This document shows positions 28,252 through 37,235 of a stretch of 64,000 bases of DNA, one piece after another. Location of the stretch: contig CAVVRP010000008.1 in assembly GCA_963750715.1 (NCBI GenBank), positions 372,001-436,000 of the forward strand, given 5' to 3'. Under the pieces are notes generated by a model. The model saw only the letters and a program-made list of their open reading frames with translations. It ran no database searches and had not been told where the DNA came from. Source of the DNA: JAGVSR01 sp963750715. GTDB lineage: Bacteria; Pseudomonadota; Alphaproteobacteria; Rhizobiales; Hyphomicrobiaceae. The translations under genes and the position numbers were made by a program. Position 1 is the first letter of the stretch, and every line of letters begins with the position of its first letter.

Positions 28252-28487
28252 CGCCGGTTATTAGGTGATGGTCCGCTTGTCATTTGCAGGGCGTGTCTGC
28301 TATACGTCGCAAGTCGTTTTCGACTCACCGTCTCTCCGGCGGTGCAAGCGGCTGCAAGACGCCCTCCATCATTGGCGCGGCAGTCCGTACAACGCGGCCC
28401 TTCAACCGCGCTTGGACCCTCCCCACCCTAAGTCGTGGCCCAGCCCTCTCCCCTCGCCTTGTGCTGGCACTATCGTTGGAGCCTTCC

Positions 28488-29753
28488 ATGAAGGAAAAAA
28501 AGCTCGAGGAGCTTAAACTGAAAACACCGACGGAGCTCTTGAGCTTCGCGGAAGAAGTTGGCGTCGAGAATGCCAGCACGATGCGCAAGCAGGAGCTGAT
28601 GTTCGCCACACTGAAGCAGCTTGCCGCCAAGGAAATCGACATCATCGGCATCGGCGTCGTCGAGGTATTGCAGGACGGCTTCGGATTCCTGCGCTCGCCT
28701 GATGCGAATTATCTACCAGGTCCCGACGACATCTACGTCTCGCCTTCCCAGATCCGCCGCTTCGCGCTTCGCACGGGCGATACGGTCGAAGGCGAGATTC
28801 GCGGACCCAAGGACGGCGAGCGCTATTTCGCTCTGCTCAAAGTCAACAAGATCAACTTCGAAGATCCTGAGGCAACCAAGCACAAGATCAACTTCGACAA
28901 CCTGACACCGCTGTACCCGACCCAGTGGCTGAAAATGGAAATCGAAGATCCAACCATCAAGGACATTTCCCCTCGCGTCATCGACGTCGTCGTTCCGCTC
29001 GGAAAGGGCCAGCGCGCCCTCATCGTCGCGCCACCGCGCACCGGCAAGACGGTTCTACTGCAGAACATCGCCCACTCCATCACAACCAATCATCCGGAAT
29101 GCTACCTCATTGTCCTTCTGATCGACGAGCGGCCCGAGGAAGTCACCGACATGCAGCGTTCGGTGAAGGGCGAGGTGATCTCCTCGACCTTCGACGAGCC
29201 ACCGTCACGGCACGTTCAAGTATCTGAGATGGTTATTGAAAAGGCCAAACGTCTTGTTGAACACAAGCGCGACGTGGTGATCCTTCTTGACTCGATCACG
29301 CGTCTGGGTCGTGCCTATAACACCGTCGTACCATCTTCCGGCAAGGTGCTAACGGGTGGTGTCGATTCGAATGCGCTGCAGCGGCCCAAGCGGTTTTTCG
29401 GCGCGGCTCGCAACATTGAAGAAGGTGGCTCACTGACGATCATCGCTACGGCGCTTGTCGATACCGGATCGCGCATGGACGAAGTCATCTTCGAAGAATT
29501 CAAAGGCACAGGTAACTCGGAAATCATTCTCGACCGCAAGGTCTCCGACAAGCGCGTGTTCCCAGCCATCGACGTGTCGCGCTCGGGCACCCGCAAGGAG
29601 GACCTGCTGGTTCCGAAGGATCAGCTCAAGAAGGTCTATGTCCTGCGCCGCATCCTGAACCCGATGGGCACCATGGACGCGATCGAGTTCTTAATCGACA
29701 AGCTAAAGTCGACCAAGACAAACGGCGAGTTTTTCCAGTCGATGAATACATAA
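28488..29753 (+). CDS. rho: Transcription termination factor Rho
   Basis: Rho is the hexameric RNA helicase that ends transcription at rut sites. At 421 residues it matches E. coli length. It starts MKEKKLEELKLKTPTELLSF, has the RNA-binding cold-shock-like domain with DGFGFLRSPDANYLPGPDD, Walker A APPRTGKT, and the C-terminal secondary RNA site (RRFFGAARNIEEGGSLTI-type; here RPKRFFGAARNIEEGGSLT). The ATG at 28488 was chosen by homology and TTGGAG upstream. The open frame extends 68 codons further but without family similarity. Confidence 0.96.
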   Translation: MKEKKLEELKLKTPTELLSFAEEVGVENASTMRKQELMFATLKQLAAKEIDIIGIGVVEVLQDGFGFLRSPDANYLPGPDDIYVSPSQIRRFALRTGDTVEGEIRGPKDGERYFALLKVNKINFEDPEATKHKINFDNLTPLYPTQWLKMEIEDPTIKDISPRVIDVVVPLGKGQRALIVAPPRTGKTVLLQNIAHSITTNHPECYLIVLLIDERPEEVTDMQRSVKGEVISSTFDEPPSRHVQVSEMVIEKAKRLVEHKRDVVILLDSITRLGRAYNTVVPSSGKVLTGGVDSNALQRPKRFFGAARNIEEGGSLTIIATALVDTGSRMDEVIFEEFKGTGNSEIILDRKVSDKRVFPAIDVSRSGTRKEDLLVPKDQLKKVYVLRRILNPMGTMDAIEFLIDKLKSTKTNGEFFQSMNT

Positions 29754-29755
29754 AG

Positions 29756-29784
29756 AAAAGGGCCGCTCGAAGCGGCCCTTTTTC
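29756..29784. terminator. Bidirectional terminator between rho and the sterol desaturase gene
   Basis: The eight-base-pair stem GGGCCGCT/AGCGGCCC (29760-29767 with 29771-29778) is flanked by AAAGAAAA on the left and TTTTT on the right, immediately after the rho stop and four bases before the convergent gene's stop. Confidence 0.88.
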
Positions 29785-29787
29785 ATG

Positions 29788-30729
29788 TCAAACCTGCATC
29801 ACTCTGCAGGGTGGAACTGTCCGCCGCCAGCCTTCTCTCGATTCGAAGTCCTTATGAGGCTTGAGTAGCTCGGGCGCACCTTGCCCCGGCGTATAGATGA
29901 ACGGGAATAGGATCTGGGCGATGTATTCCTTTGGAAAATCCGGCACCTCGTCGATCCCCATGTCGGAAGCCTTTATGGGACGCGACGGCTGCGCCTGGAA
30001 CGTGCCAAGCAGCTGGTCCCACAGCGTGAAGAAGAGACCGAAGTTGCAATCACCCTCCTTACCCCAATTGACGTGATGCAAGTGATGGATCTGCCCGATC
30101 GATAGTTGGTTCCTCAAAGGCCCAAGGGCGTAGGCGACGTTCGAATGCTGCACGATCAATTGAACCGAGATCGCAAAGCCGAGTAGCACTGCGACGTTGA
30201 CCGGCATGCCTAGGATGACCAGCGGCGCCGTGCCAAGGATCATGTCGAGGCTCTGATGCAGCGGATGCCGAACAAGCCCGTTGAAGCTGTAGAGCCGGCC
30301 GACACCGTGGTGCACGGCGTGCAGCCGCCACAGTATCGGCCAGCGATGACTGAAGAAGTGCACCAACGTGAAGACGAAGTCGGCGATCCCGATCGCCAGC
30401 AGCAATTGCGCCCAAACCGGCCAATGCTTCGGCCAAATCCCCTCGAACGGAAACAACCACACGATCAACGGGATCATCAGGATGCCGCTGATATTCGACG
30501 CTTCATAAACCAGCGTGTGAGCCAGGTTCGTTTTTTCGTCTTCGTGTGGATCGTTCCATTCCTGATACCAGGGCAAGATGTGTTCAGCGGCATGCGCCAA
30601 AACGAAAGCTGCCACCAGTATCGGGGCAAGCCACAACGGCGAATGTCCCCGGGTGACCACGAAGTATGCGGCGCCGTTGAGGCCAAGCAGCATAAACGGC
30701 ACGTAGGCGAACTGAACCAGTCGACGCAT
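29788..30729 (-). CDS. Sterol desaturase / fatty acid hydroxylase family protein
   Basis: A membrane di-iron oxygenase of the fatty acid hydroxylase superfamily, 313 residues. The histidine clusters are HFFSHR (HX3H), HAVHH (HXXHH) and HHLHH, with at least four hydrophobic segments before and between them. The start at 30729 (MRRLVQFAYVPFMLLGLNG) puts the first helix near the N-terminus; the longer frame to 30876 adds 49 unlikely residues. Its substrate (sterol, hopanoid, carotenoid or lipid) cannot be told. It stands against the direction of rho and mnmE, which are normally close neighbours. Confidence 0.87.
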   Translation of the reverse strand: MRRLVQFAYVPFMLLGLNGAAYFVVTRGHSPLWLAPILVAAFVLAHAAEHILPWYQEWNDPHEDEKTNLAHTLVYEASNISGILMIPLIVWLFPFEGIWPKHWPVWAQLLLAIGIADFVFTLVHFFSHRWPILWRLHAVHHGVGRLYSFNGLVRHPLHQSLDMILGTAPLVILGMPVNVAVLLGFAISVQLIVQHSNVAYALGPLRNQLSIGQIHHLHHVNWGKEGDCNFGLFFTLWDQLLGTFQAQPSRPIKASDMGIDEVPDFPKEYIAQILFPFIYTPGQGAPELLKPHKDFESREGWRRTVPPCRVMQV

Positions 30730-30922
30730 GGCAACTTCCAAACCTGAACTGCGGACTATAACAATCGCGTGTAGCAAAATTATCAAGGATTGGTTTAGTC
30801 GGAATTGACTTCGGTCAGCCCGGCTGGGCGGCAAAATCGCGCCATGGTTAACTGTTCCGGGCGTGGAAAGTTGCATTCTTTCCTATTGCTTTCCAAGTGG
30901 ACCGACCGTACGGCCCTGCGGC

Positions 30923-32239
30923 ATGATCAGCTCAAAAGAAGCAACGATCTTTGCCCTGTCGTCGGGCGCCGGGCGGGCCGGGGTGGCTGTCATCCGCATT
31001 TCGGGGCCGTCCGTCCGGGCCGTTCTGGTGCGAATGGCGCCACCTGAATTGCCCGATCGCTGTGTCGGGTTCCGGCGGCTTGTCGATCCGCAGACGGGCG
31101 CTTTGCTCGATGAGGCTGTGGTACTGTTTTTCGCGGCACCCCGAACCGAGACGGGCGACGATGTCGCCGAATTTCAGGTACACGGCGGGCGGGCTGTGGT
31201 CGCTGCTGTCATCGAGGCGTTGGGCCGGGTTCCGGACTGCCGGTTGGCGGAACCCGGCGAATTCGCCCGCCGCGCCTTCGAGAATGGGAAGATCGACCTT
31301 GCGGAGGCCGAGGGCCTGGCGGATCTCATCGACGCGGAAACGGAAGCGCAGCGCCGACAGGCGCTGTCTCAAGCGACGGGGGCATTGTCAAAGGTCTACG
31401 ACGGCTGGCGCCACCGGTTGATCGAGATTGCCGCGCTGGTCGAGGCCGGTATTGATTTTTCCGACGAACCCGACGTATCGGCCTCGGCCTTCGACATGGC
31501 CCGACATCGCGCGGAGCCGCTTCTGGCCGAAATGACGTTTCATCTCGACGACAACCACCGGGGTGAAATTCTGCGCGAAGGTTTCCGGGTGGCGATCCTT
31601 GGCCCGCCGAATGCCGGCAAGTCGAGTCTGTTGAACGCTCTCGCCCGGCGCGACGCGGCGATCGTCTCGTCGGAAGCTGGGACCACGCGAGATGTCGTCG
31701 AAGTGCGACTGGACCTTGGTGGTTATCCCGTCATCGTGTCGGATACTGCAGGCTTGCGGGACGCCTCCAACGAGGTCGAGCGCGAGGGCATCCGACGCAG
31801 CCTCGCCGCGGCAGGGGAAGCCAACCTGGTCCTCTGGCTGTCGGCTTCCGGCAGCGACAAGCTGCCCGAAGCTATCGCGGCGGGCCTATACAGGATCGTT
31901 AGGACGAAGTCCGACCTGGACCCAAAAGCAGATCCGGTGGTCGCCATTTCGACGGTGACTGGTGCTGGATTGGACAGGCTCGTGCGGGATATCGCCGACG
32001 CTGCCAAGACCCACATCAGCGGCGGCTCGAGTCCGGCGCTGACCCAAACCCGGCATCGTCAAAACCTCGAATCGGCCGTTGAGAGCCTCGGCCAATTCCT
32101 CGCCGGGGAAGCCACTGCGACCGAACTTCGCGCCGAAGACCTTCGGCGGGCCGCCCATGCGCTCGGCCGGATAACAGGCCGGGTCGATGTGGAAGACGTT
32201 TTAGACCGGGTTTTTTCCCGGTTCTGCATTGGCAAATAG
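30923..32239 (+). CDS. mnmE: tRNA modification GTPase MnmE
   Basis: MnmE and MnmG together add the carboxymethylaminomethyl group to wobble uridine 34 of certain tRNAs. The N-terminal folate-binding domain includes GRAGVAVIRISGP and AEPGEFARRAFENGKIDL. The G domain has GPPNAGKSSLLNAL near residues 226-239, then DTAGLRD and TKSD. The C-terminus ends CIGK, carrying the conserved catalytic-site cysteine. The ATG at 30923 gives 438 residues. Confidence 0.96.
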   Translation: MISSKEATIFALSSGAGRAGVAVIRISGPSVRAVLVRMAPPELPDRCVGFRRLVDPQTGALLDEAVVLFFAAPRTETGDDVAEFQVHGGRAVVAAVIEALGRVPDCRLAEPGEFARRAFENGKIDLAEAEGLADLIDAETEAQRRQALSQATGALSKVYDGWRHRLIEIAALVEAGIDFSDEPDVSASAFDMARHRAEPLLAEMTFHLDDNHRGEILREGFRVAILGPPNAGKSSLLNALARRDAAIVSSEAGTTRDVVEVRLDLGGYPVIVSDTAGLRDASNEVEREGIRRSLAAAGEANLVLWLSASGSDKLPEAIAAGLYRIVRTKSDLDPKADPVVAISTVTGAGLDRLVRDIADAAKTHISGGSSPALTQTRHRQNLESAVESLGQFLAGEATATELRAEDLRRAAHALGRITGRVDVEDVLDRVFSRFCIGK

Positions 32240-32251
32240 TCCAAATCGCAC

Positions 32252-32265
32252 GTTTCACGTGAAAC
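32252..32265. promoter_or_regulatory. parS centromere site (intergenic, mnmE-mnmG)
   Basis: GTTTCACGTGAAAC is a perfect 14-bp palindrome identical to the core of the conserved bacterial parS consensus bound by ParB. It lies 12 bp after mnmE and about 2.6 kb before parA, the normal zone for chromosomal parS sites. Confidence 0.93.
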
Positions 32266-32351
32266 CCTTGCCCGCGACCGTCAATGGCTTTTGACCCCCG
32301 TCGCAGCTTCCCATAGTGTGCGGCACGGGCGAGCAATGAGCCGAGACGCGA

Positions 32352-34220
32352 ATGCAAAATCAGTTCGACATCATCGTCGTTGGGGGCGGCCACGCGGGCA
32401 CTGAAGCTGCCGCCGTCGCTGCCCGGATGGGCGCGCGCGCGGCACTCGTGACGCATCGATTCGCGACCGTCGGCGAAATGTCCTGCAACCCGGCGATCGG
32501 AGGCCTGGGCAAGGGGCACCTGGTTCGCGAGGTCGATGCGCTGGATGGTCTGATCGGCCGCGCCGCCGATGCGGCAGGTATCCAGTTCCGGCTGCTGAAC
32601 CGTTCCAAGGGGCCAGCCGTCCAAGGGCCGCGCACGCAGGCCGACCGGAAGCTCTACCGCCGAGCCATTCAGGACATGATACGCGCCACCCTCGGGCTGG
32701 AAATCGTCGAAGGGGGTGTCGAGGATCTGGTCGTGGCCGATGAAGTCGTGACGGGCGTCATGACCGGCGACGGCCGAACCCTTCGGGCCGGGGCCGTCGT
32801 GCTGACCACCGGCACGTTCCTCAACGGCGTCATACATATGGGCGAAACGCGCATCCCGGCGGGCCGGGCGGGCGAGGCCCCGGCGCTCAAGCTGTCCGAG
32901 CGGCTCTACGGGTTGGGTCTGCCCATGGGGCGGCTCAAGACCGGAACACCGGCCCGGCTCTGCCGCCGGTCGATAGCCTGGGAGCAACTGGAACAGCAGC
33001 CGGCAGATGACGAGCCCGTACCGTTGTCGTTCCTGACCGACCAGATCACGATCCGCCAAATTACCTGCGCGGTCACCTCCACCACAGAGGCGACGCATGG
33101 GATCATCCGGGCGAACCTGAGCCGGTCGCCGATGTATTCGGGGCAGATCATCGGCGTCGGTCCGCGCTATTGCCCGTCGATCGAAGACAAGGTCGTGCGC
33201 TTTGCCGATCGGACCTCCCACCAGATCTTCCTTGAGCCTGAGGGGCTGGACGACGACACAATCTATCCAAACGGGGTTTCAACCTCACTTCCGGCCGATG
33301 TTCAGGAGGCCTTCCTAAAGACGATACCGGGGCTGGAGCAGGTCGTCGTCCGCAGGCCCGGTTACGCCATCGAGTACGACTATGTCGATCCCCGGTCGCT
33401 GCTGCCGACGCTCGAAGTCAAGACGCTGCCGGGCCTGTTCTTGGCTGGGCAGGTCAACGGCACCACGGGGTATGAGGAGGCGGCAGCCCAAGGCATCATG
33501 GCCGGTATAAACGCGGTTCTGGCTGCCGCCGGACGTGGTCGGGATTTCATCGTCTCGCGTTCCGACGCCTATCTCGGCGTGATGATCGACGACCTCGTGA
33601 CCCGGGGCGTCAGTGAGCCGTATCGCATGTTCACGTCCCGCGCCGAGTACCGCCTGAAGCTGCGGGCCGACAATGCGGATCAGCGCCTCACGCCGGTGGG
33701 GCAGACCCTGGGCGCCGTCAGCAAGGACCGCTCACAGCACTATCGCATCAAGGCCGAGGCGCTGGCGGATGGCCGCCGTAGGCTCGATGCCCTGACGCTA
33801 ACGCCTAACGAGGCGCACAGGCACGGACTTGGCATCAACCGCGACGGCCGGCGCCGGTCTGCGTTCGAGTTGCTGGCTTTCCAGGATATCGGCTGGTCGG
33901 TGCTTGCTGCCATTTGGCCGGAACTCGACCGGGTGCCACAGCGTATCGCCGGTCAGCTCGAGATTGACGCGAAGTACGCCGCCTACCTGCGCCGGCAGGA
34001 TCTTGACGTTGAAGCGCTGCGCCGGGACGAGGCGGTGCGAATCCCGGCGGATTTCAACTTCGCTTCGGTGCCCAGTTTTTCGAACGAGGTCCGCCAGAAG
34101 CTGTTGGCGCATCGCCCCTCCAGCATCGCACAGGCGAGCCGCATCGACGGCATGACACCGGCGGCGATCACCCTCCTGCTGGTCGCCCTGAAGAAGGCCG
34201 GGCACCGGAAGTCGGCATGA
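32352..34220 (+). CDS. mnmG: tRNA uridine-5-carboxymethylaminomethyl modification enzyme MnmG (GidA)
   Basis: The FAD-dependent partner of MnmE in wobble uridine modification. The FAD-binding loop is VVGGGHAGTEAAAVAARMGA near the N-terminus, followed by the MSCNPAIGGLGKGHLVREVD signature, GQVNGTTGYEEAAAQGIMAG, and MFTSRAEYRLKLRADNAD. Length is 622 residues. It overlaps rsmG by four bases (ATGA). A 400-codon antisense frame overlapping its start is a shadow. Confidence 0.97.
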   Translation: MQNQFDIIVVGGGHAGTEAAAVAARMGARAALVTHRFATVGEMSCNPAIGGLGKGHLVREVDALDGLIGRAADAAGIQFRLLNRSKGPAVQGPRTQADRKLYRRAIQDMIRATLGLEIVEGGVEDLVVADEVVTGVMTGDGRTLRAGAVVLTTGTFLNGVIHMGETRIPAGRAGEAPALKLSERLYGLGLPMGRLKTGTPARLCRRSIAWEQLEQQPADDEPVPLSFLTDQITIRQITCAVTSTTEATHGIIRANLSRSPMYSGQIIGVGPRYCPSIEDKVVRFADRTSHQIFLEPEGLDDDTIYPNGVSTSLPADVQEAFLKTIPGLEQVVVRRPGYAIEYDYVDPRSLLPTLEVKTLPGLFLAGQVNGTTGYEEAAAQGIMAGINAVLAAAGRGRDFIVSRSDAYLGVMIDDLVTRGVSEPYRMFTSRAEYRLKLRADNADQRLTPVGQTLGAVSKDRSQHYRIKAEALADGRRRLDALTLTPNEAHRHGLGINRDGRRRSAFELLAFQDIGWSVLAAIWPELDRVPQRIAGQLEIDAKYAAYLRRQDLDVEALRRDEAVRIPADFNFASVPSFSNEVRQKLLAHRPSSIAQASRIDGMTPAAITLLLVALKKAGHRKSA

Positions 34221-34885
34221 CGGCGGAACGGGGCCGGGTCCTGATCGACAGCCCCGAGGCGTTTCAGACCGCCTTTAGCGTTTCACGTGAAACGATTGAA
34301 CGGCTAAGGACTTACGAAGCTCTGCTCAGGCAGTGGCAAAAGGCCGTGCAGTTGGTGGCGCCGAGTACGCTCGATGCCGTCTGGCACCGGCACTTTGCCG
34401 ATTCCGCCCAGCTTCTCAATTTTGCCCCACCCAATGCCGGCAAATGGGTCGACGTTGGCTCCGGGGGTGGTTTCCCCGGGCTCGTGCTGGCCATAATGTT
34501 GGTGGAGGGAAGTCCCGGCCGGATGACGCTGATCGAAAGCGACAGTCGCAAGGCTGCGTTCCTGGCGGAAGTGGCGCGGCGCACTGGCGTTGCTGTGGAC
34601 ATCCTGTCGACACGGACAGAAATTGCTTCAACTTACACTAAGGTTGGTCATGCAGACGTGATTACGGCGCGTGCTTTGGCCCCGCTGACAAGGCTTCTCG
34701 ACCTAGTGCGACCCTACTGGTCGCCGTCCACCGTCGGGCTATTCTTGAAAGGCCGGGGCTGCGAACGCGAGGCCAGCGAAGCGCGGCAGCACTGGAGATT
34801 TTCTCTGGAGCTGCGGCCCAACCTGATCGAGCCCGAGGGGCACGTAGCCATAGTGCGTGGTTTTTCCGCCAGAACGGAGGAGTAG
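34217..34885 (+). CDS. rsmG: 16S rRNA (guanine527-N7)-methyltransferase RsmG (GidB)
   Basis: RsmG methylates G527 of 16S rRNA using SAM. It shows the SAM motif WVDVGSGGGFPGLVLAI, then TLIESDSRKAAFLAEVARR and ITARALAPLTRLLDL. Length is 222. The N-terminal residues SVSRET are encoded by a perfect parS site, a placement seen in other alphaproteobacteria. It is coupled to mnmG by overlap and followed by parA after five bases. Confidence 0.95.
   Translation: MTAERGRVLIDSPEAFQTAFSVSRETIERLRTYEALLRQWQKAVQLVAPSTLDAVWHRHFADSAQLLNFAPPNAGKWVDVGSGGGFPGLVLAIMLVEGSPGRMTLIESDSRKAAFLAEVARRTGVAVDILSTRTEIASTYTKVGHADVITARALAPLTRLLDLVRPYWSPSTVGLFLKGRGCEREASEARQHWRFSLELRPNLIEPEGHVAIVRGFSARTEE
34280..34293. promoter_or_regulatory. 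parS centromere site inside rsmG
   Basis: A second perfect GTTTCACGTGAAAC palindrome encodes part of SVSRET in RsmG. It is about 600 bp upstream of parA and 2 kb from the first site, so the ParB-nucleating sites bracket mnmG. Confidence 0.93.
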
Positions 34886-34889
34886 CCCC

Positions 34890-35723
34890 GTGAACGGCCT
34901 AAATTCTTCACCCCAGGGCCTGCGGATCCTGGCCGTCGCCAACCAGAAGGGCGGCGTCGGCAAGACGACGACAACCATCAATCTCGGCACCGCACTGGCG
35001 GCGATCGGGGAGAAGGTTCTGGTCGTCGACCTCGATCCGCAGGGTAATGCGTCGACCGGACTTGGCGTCGCGCCCGAGGCTCGCGCCCGAACCACGTTCG
35101 ACGTCCTTGTCGGCGCGGCGAGCCTGCTCGAAGTGGCTGTACCGACCGCCGTGCCGGGCCTCCTCGTCGTGCCGGCGAATTCCGATCTCGTCGGCGTCGA
35201 AGGTTCACTTGGCGCCGATCCCAACCGGCTATTTAAACTGCGTGATGCAGCCGCCGCCCTAGTTGCACATATGCGCGCGCGGCCGGCCGAACAGGCCTTC
35301 AGCTATGTCCTGATCGATTGCCCGCCGTCGCTCAATCTCCTGACGCTCAACGCGCTGTCGGCGGCTCACGCCGTGCTGGTTCCGGTGCAGTGCGAGTTCT
35401 TCGCCCTGGAAGGCATCTCGCAGCTGAAAGAGACGATCGATCAGGTCCGGTCGACGCTCAATCCGCGTCTCGAGATCCAGGGCGTGGTGCTCACCATGCA
35501 CGATGCCCGCACGTCGCTCTCGCGCGAAGTGGCGGAGAACGTGCGGGCCTTCTTCGGGCCGAAGGTCTACGAGTCCGTTATTCCCAGGAATACGCGGGTG
35601 GCGGAGGCGCCTTCGCACGGCAAGCCGATCCTGCTGTACGATTACGACTGCGCCGGCAGCCAAGCTTACATCCGTCTCGCCACGGAGATCATCGAGCGTG
35701 AGCGGCAGACCAAGGCTGCTTGA
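34890..35723 (+). CDS. parA: Chromosome partitioning ATPase ParA
   Basis: A Walker-type ATPase that moves ParB-parS complexes during chromosome segregation. The deviant Walker A is KGGVGKTT at residues 20-27, followed by DLDPQGNASTGLG and LIDCPPSLNLLTLNAL. Length is 277. The GTG at 34890 was chosen because GGAGGAG lies seven bases upstream; the longer frame from 34857 overlaps rsmG. It pairs with parB 49 bp downstream. Confidence 0.95.
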   Translation: MNGLNSSPQGLRILAVANQKGGVGKTTTTINLGTALAAIGEKVLVVDLDPQGNASTGLGVAPEARARTTFDVLVGAASLLEVAVPTAVPGLLVVPANSDLVGVEGSLGADPNRLFKLRDAAAALVAHMRARPAEQAFSYVLIDCPPSLNLLTLNALSAAHAVLVPVQCEFFALEGISQLKETIDQVRSTLNPRLEIQGVVLTMHDARTSLSREVAENVRAFFGPKVYESVIPRNTRVAEAPSHGKPILLYDYDCAGSQAYIRLATEIIERERQTKAA

Positions 35724-35772
35724 GTTCCAAACCAGAGACTTCAACGACGACTGACAAGGGGTCGCCACAGCC

Positions 35773-36660
35773 ATGAACGTGCCACTGCAGAAGAGCCGCC
35801 TCGGACGGGGCCTAGCCTCGCTCATCGGTGAGGTTCCCGCAGCACTGCCGCGGTTGCCGGCCGAGGGCGAACAGCGCCTGCTGCCGATCGAGCAGCTGCG
35901 AGGTGGGCGCTTCAATCCGCGCAAGGACTTCCGCGAGGAAGAACTGGCTGAGTTGACCGAGTCGATCCGGACCAAGGGCCTTGTGCAGCCGATCATCGTG
36001 CGCCCCGATCCCGACCAGATCGGCATGTTCGAGATCGTCGCCGGCGAGCGACGCTGGCGCGCCGCGCAGCGGGCCGGTCTGCATAATGTTTCGGTTATCG
36101 TCCGCGATCTCACCGACAAGGAAGTTCTGGAACTCGCGATCATAGAGAACGTCCAGCGCGCCGACCTCAATGCGATCGAAGAAGCGTCGGGATACCGGGA
36201 ACTGATCGAGCGCTTCGATTACAGCCAGGAGCAGGTCTCCGAAATCATCGGCAAGAGCCGCAGCCATATCGCCAACACCATGCGACTTCTCAAGCTACCG
36301 CAGTCGGTGCAGGAATTCGTGCAGCAGGGCGCGCTGACGGCCGGTCATGCGCGCGCCCTTGTTGGCCGCGACGATGCCGAAGCTATGGCTCGTGATATCA
36401 TTGCCCGCGATCTCAATGTGCGCGAGGTCGAAGCGCTGGTTCAGGGCGGACCGATCGGTGAGGCCGGCGCTTCGGGGCGAAAGGTGCGCGAGAAAGATCC
36501 CGACACCAAGGCGTTCGAAAAGGAACTGGCCGATATCCTCGGGCTCAAGGTCGAGATCAAGCGCGGTTCCGGCGAGAGTGGCCACCTGATCATCAAGTAC
36601 GGCAATTTCGACCAGCTGGAATACATCCGCATGAGGCTGAACGGCTATCCCGGTCAATAG
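35773..36660 (+). CDS. parB: Chromosome partitioning protein ParB
   Basis: A CTP-dependent DNA clamp that loads at parS and organises the origin region. It starts with RLGRGLASLIGEV and has the CTPase region with IVAGERRWRAAQRAGL (box II) and ENVQRADLNAIEEASGYREL. The helix-turn-helix is EIIGKSRSHIANTMRLLKLP, and a C-terminal dimerisation part ends YIRMRLNGYPGQ. Length is 295. Its target sites are present at 32252 and 34280. Confidence 0.96.
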   Translation: MNVPLQKSRLGRGLASLIGEVPAALPRLPAEGEQRLLPIEQLRGGRFNPRKDFREEELAELTESIRTKGLVQPIIVRPDPDQIGMFEIVAGERRWRAAQRAGLHNVSVIVRDLTDKEVLELAIIENVQRADLNAIEEASGYRELIERFDYSQEQVSEIIGKSRSHIANTMRLLKLPQSVQEFVQQGALTAGHARALVGRDDAEAMARDIIARDLNVREVEALVQGGPIGEAGASGRKVREKDPDTKAFEKELADILGLKVEIKRGSGESGHLIIKYGNFDQLEYIRMRLNGYPGQ

Positions 36661-36694
36661 CCACGCCCTGGTAGCCCGCCCGCCTGCCCCCTCC

Positions 36695-36985
36695 TCAGGT
36701 CGGAGGCCGGTTTCGCTGCCATATCCAGAGGGCGGCGAGGACCAGTAGCGCGCCGAACACCGCCGCCGTGATGTCGCGAAGCGAGATCGAAATATTGTCG
36801 AGTTCCGGAAACAGACCGAACAGGCGGAAGACCATGCCGCCGACCAGTGCTCCGGCAAGGCCAAGCGCAAGATTGGCTGCCATGCCGAAGCCCTTGCGCT
36901 CACGTTTGACTATCAGTCCTATAAGACTTCCGCTTAGGAGCCCTACAATGATCCAGACCACGATCTGGGCGAATGAAATGGACAT
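36695..36985 (-). CDS. GlsB/YeaQ/YmgE family small membrane protein
   Basis: A 96-residue protein of the transglycosylase-associated (GlsB/YeaQ) family, a stress-linked group without proven activity. Three membrane segments are visible: FAQIVVWIIVGLLSGSLIGL, a central GMAANLALGLAGALVGGMVF and AAVFGALLVLAALWIW. The ATG at 36985 has AAGGGA upstream; the open frame reaching 37303 adds a basic segment without similarity. It is convergent with parB. Confidence 0.85.
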   Translation of the reverse strand: MSISFAQIVVWIIVGLLSGSLIGLIVKRERKGFGMAANLALGLAGALVGGMVFRLFGLFPELDNISISLRDITAAVFGALLVLAALWIWQRNRPPT

Positions 36986-37235
36986 GGGAGTCCCTTGGGT
37001 TCGATGAACTTGAATACCGGCATATCGCGCTTCTAGGCCCGCAATTCGAATTCTCCTACAATACCGCGGATCTGCAATGGGTGCGACTGGTCGAACGACC
37101 AACTGCAGCCCTGATACGAGACAACCTACCGACGTTTGCGCCGTGTTCACCTCGCTCAAGCATTGTCTTGACGGCTGGGGCCTGCGTGCTGCATTGGCGC
37201 GGCGCGGACTTGGCGGCCTGCGAGGTTCTTGGATT

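Noticed and set aside
28284..28487. N-terminal extension of Rho by 68 residues
   Set aside because: No similarity to Rho, no ribosome site at the upstream start, and the ATG at 28488 gives the standard length.
32016..33221. 401-codon open frame antisense to mnmE/mnmG
   Set aside because: The sense strand encodes MnmE and MnmG with full motifs; the antisense product has no family character and is a GC-bias shadow.
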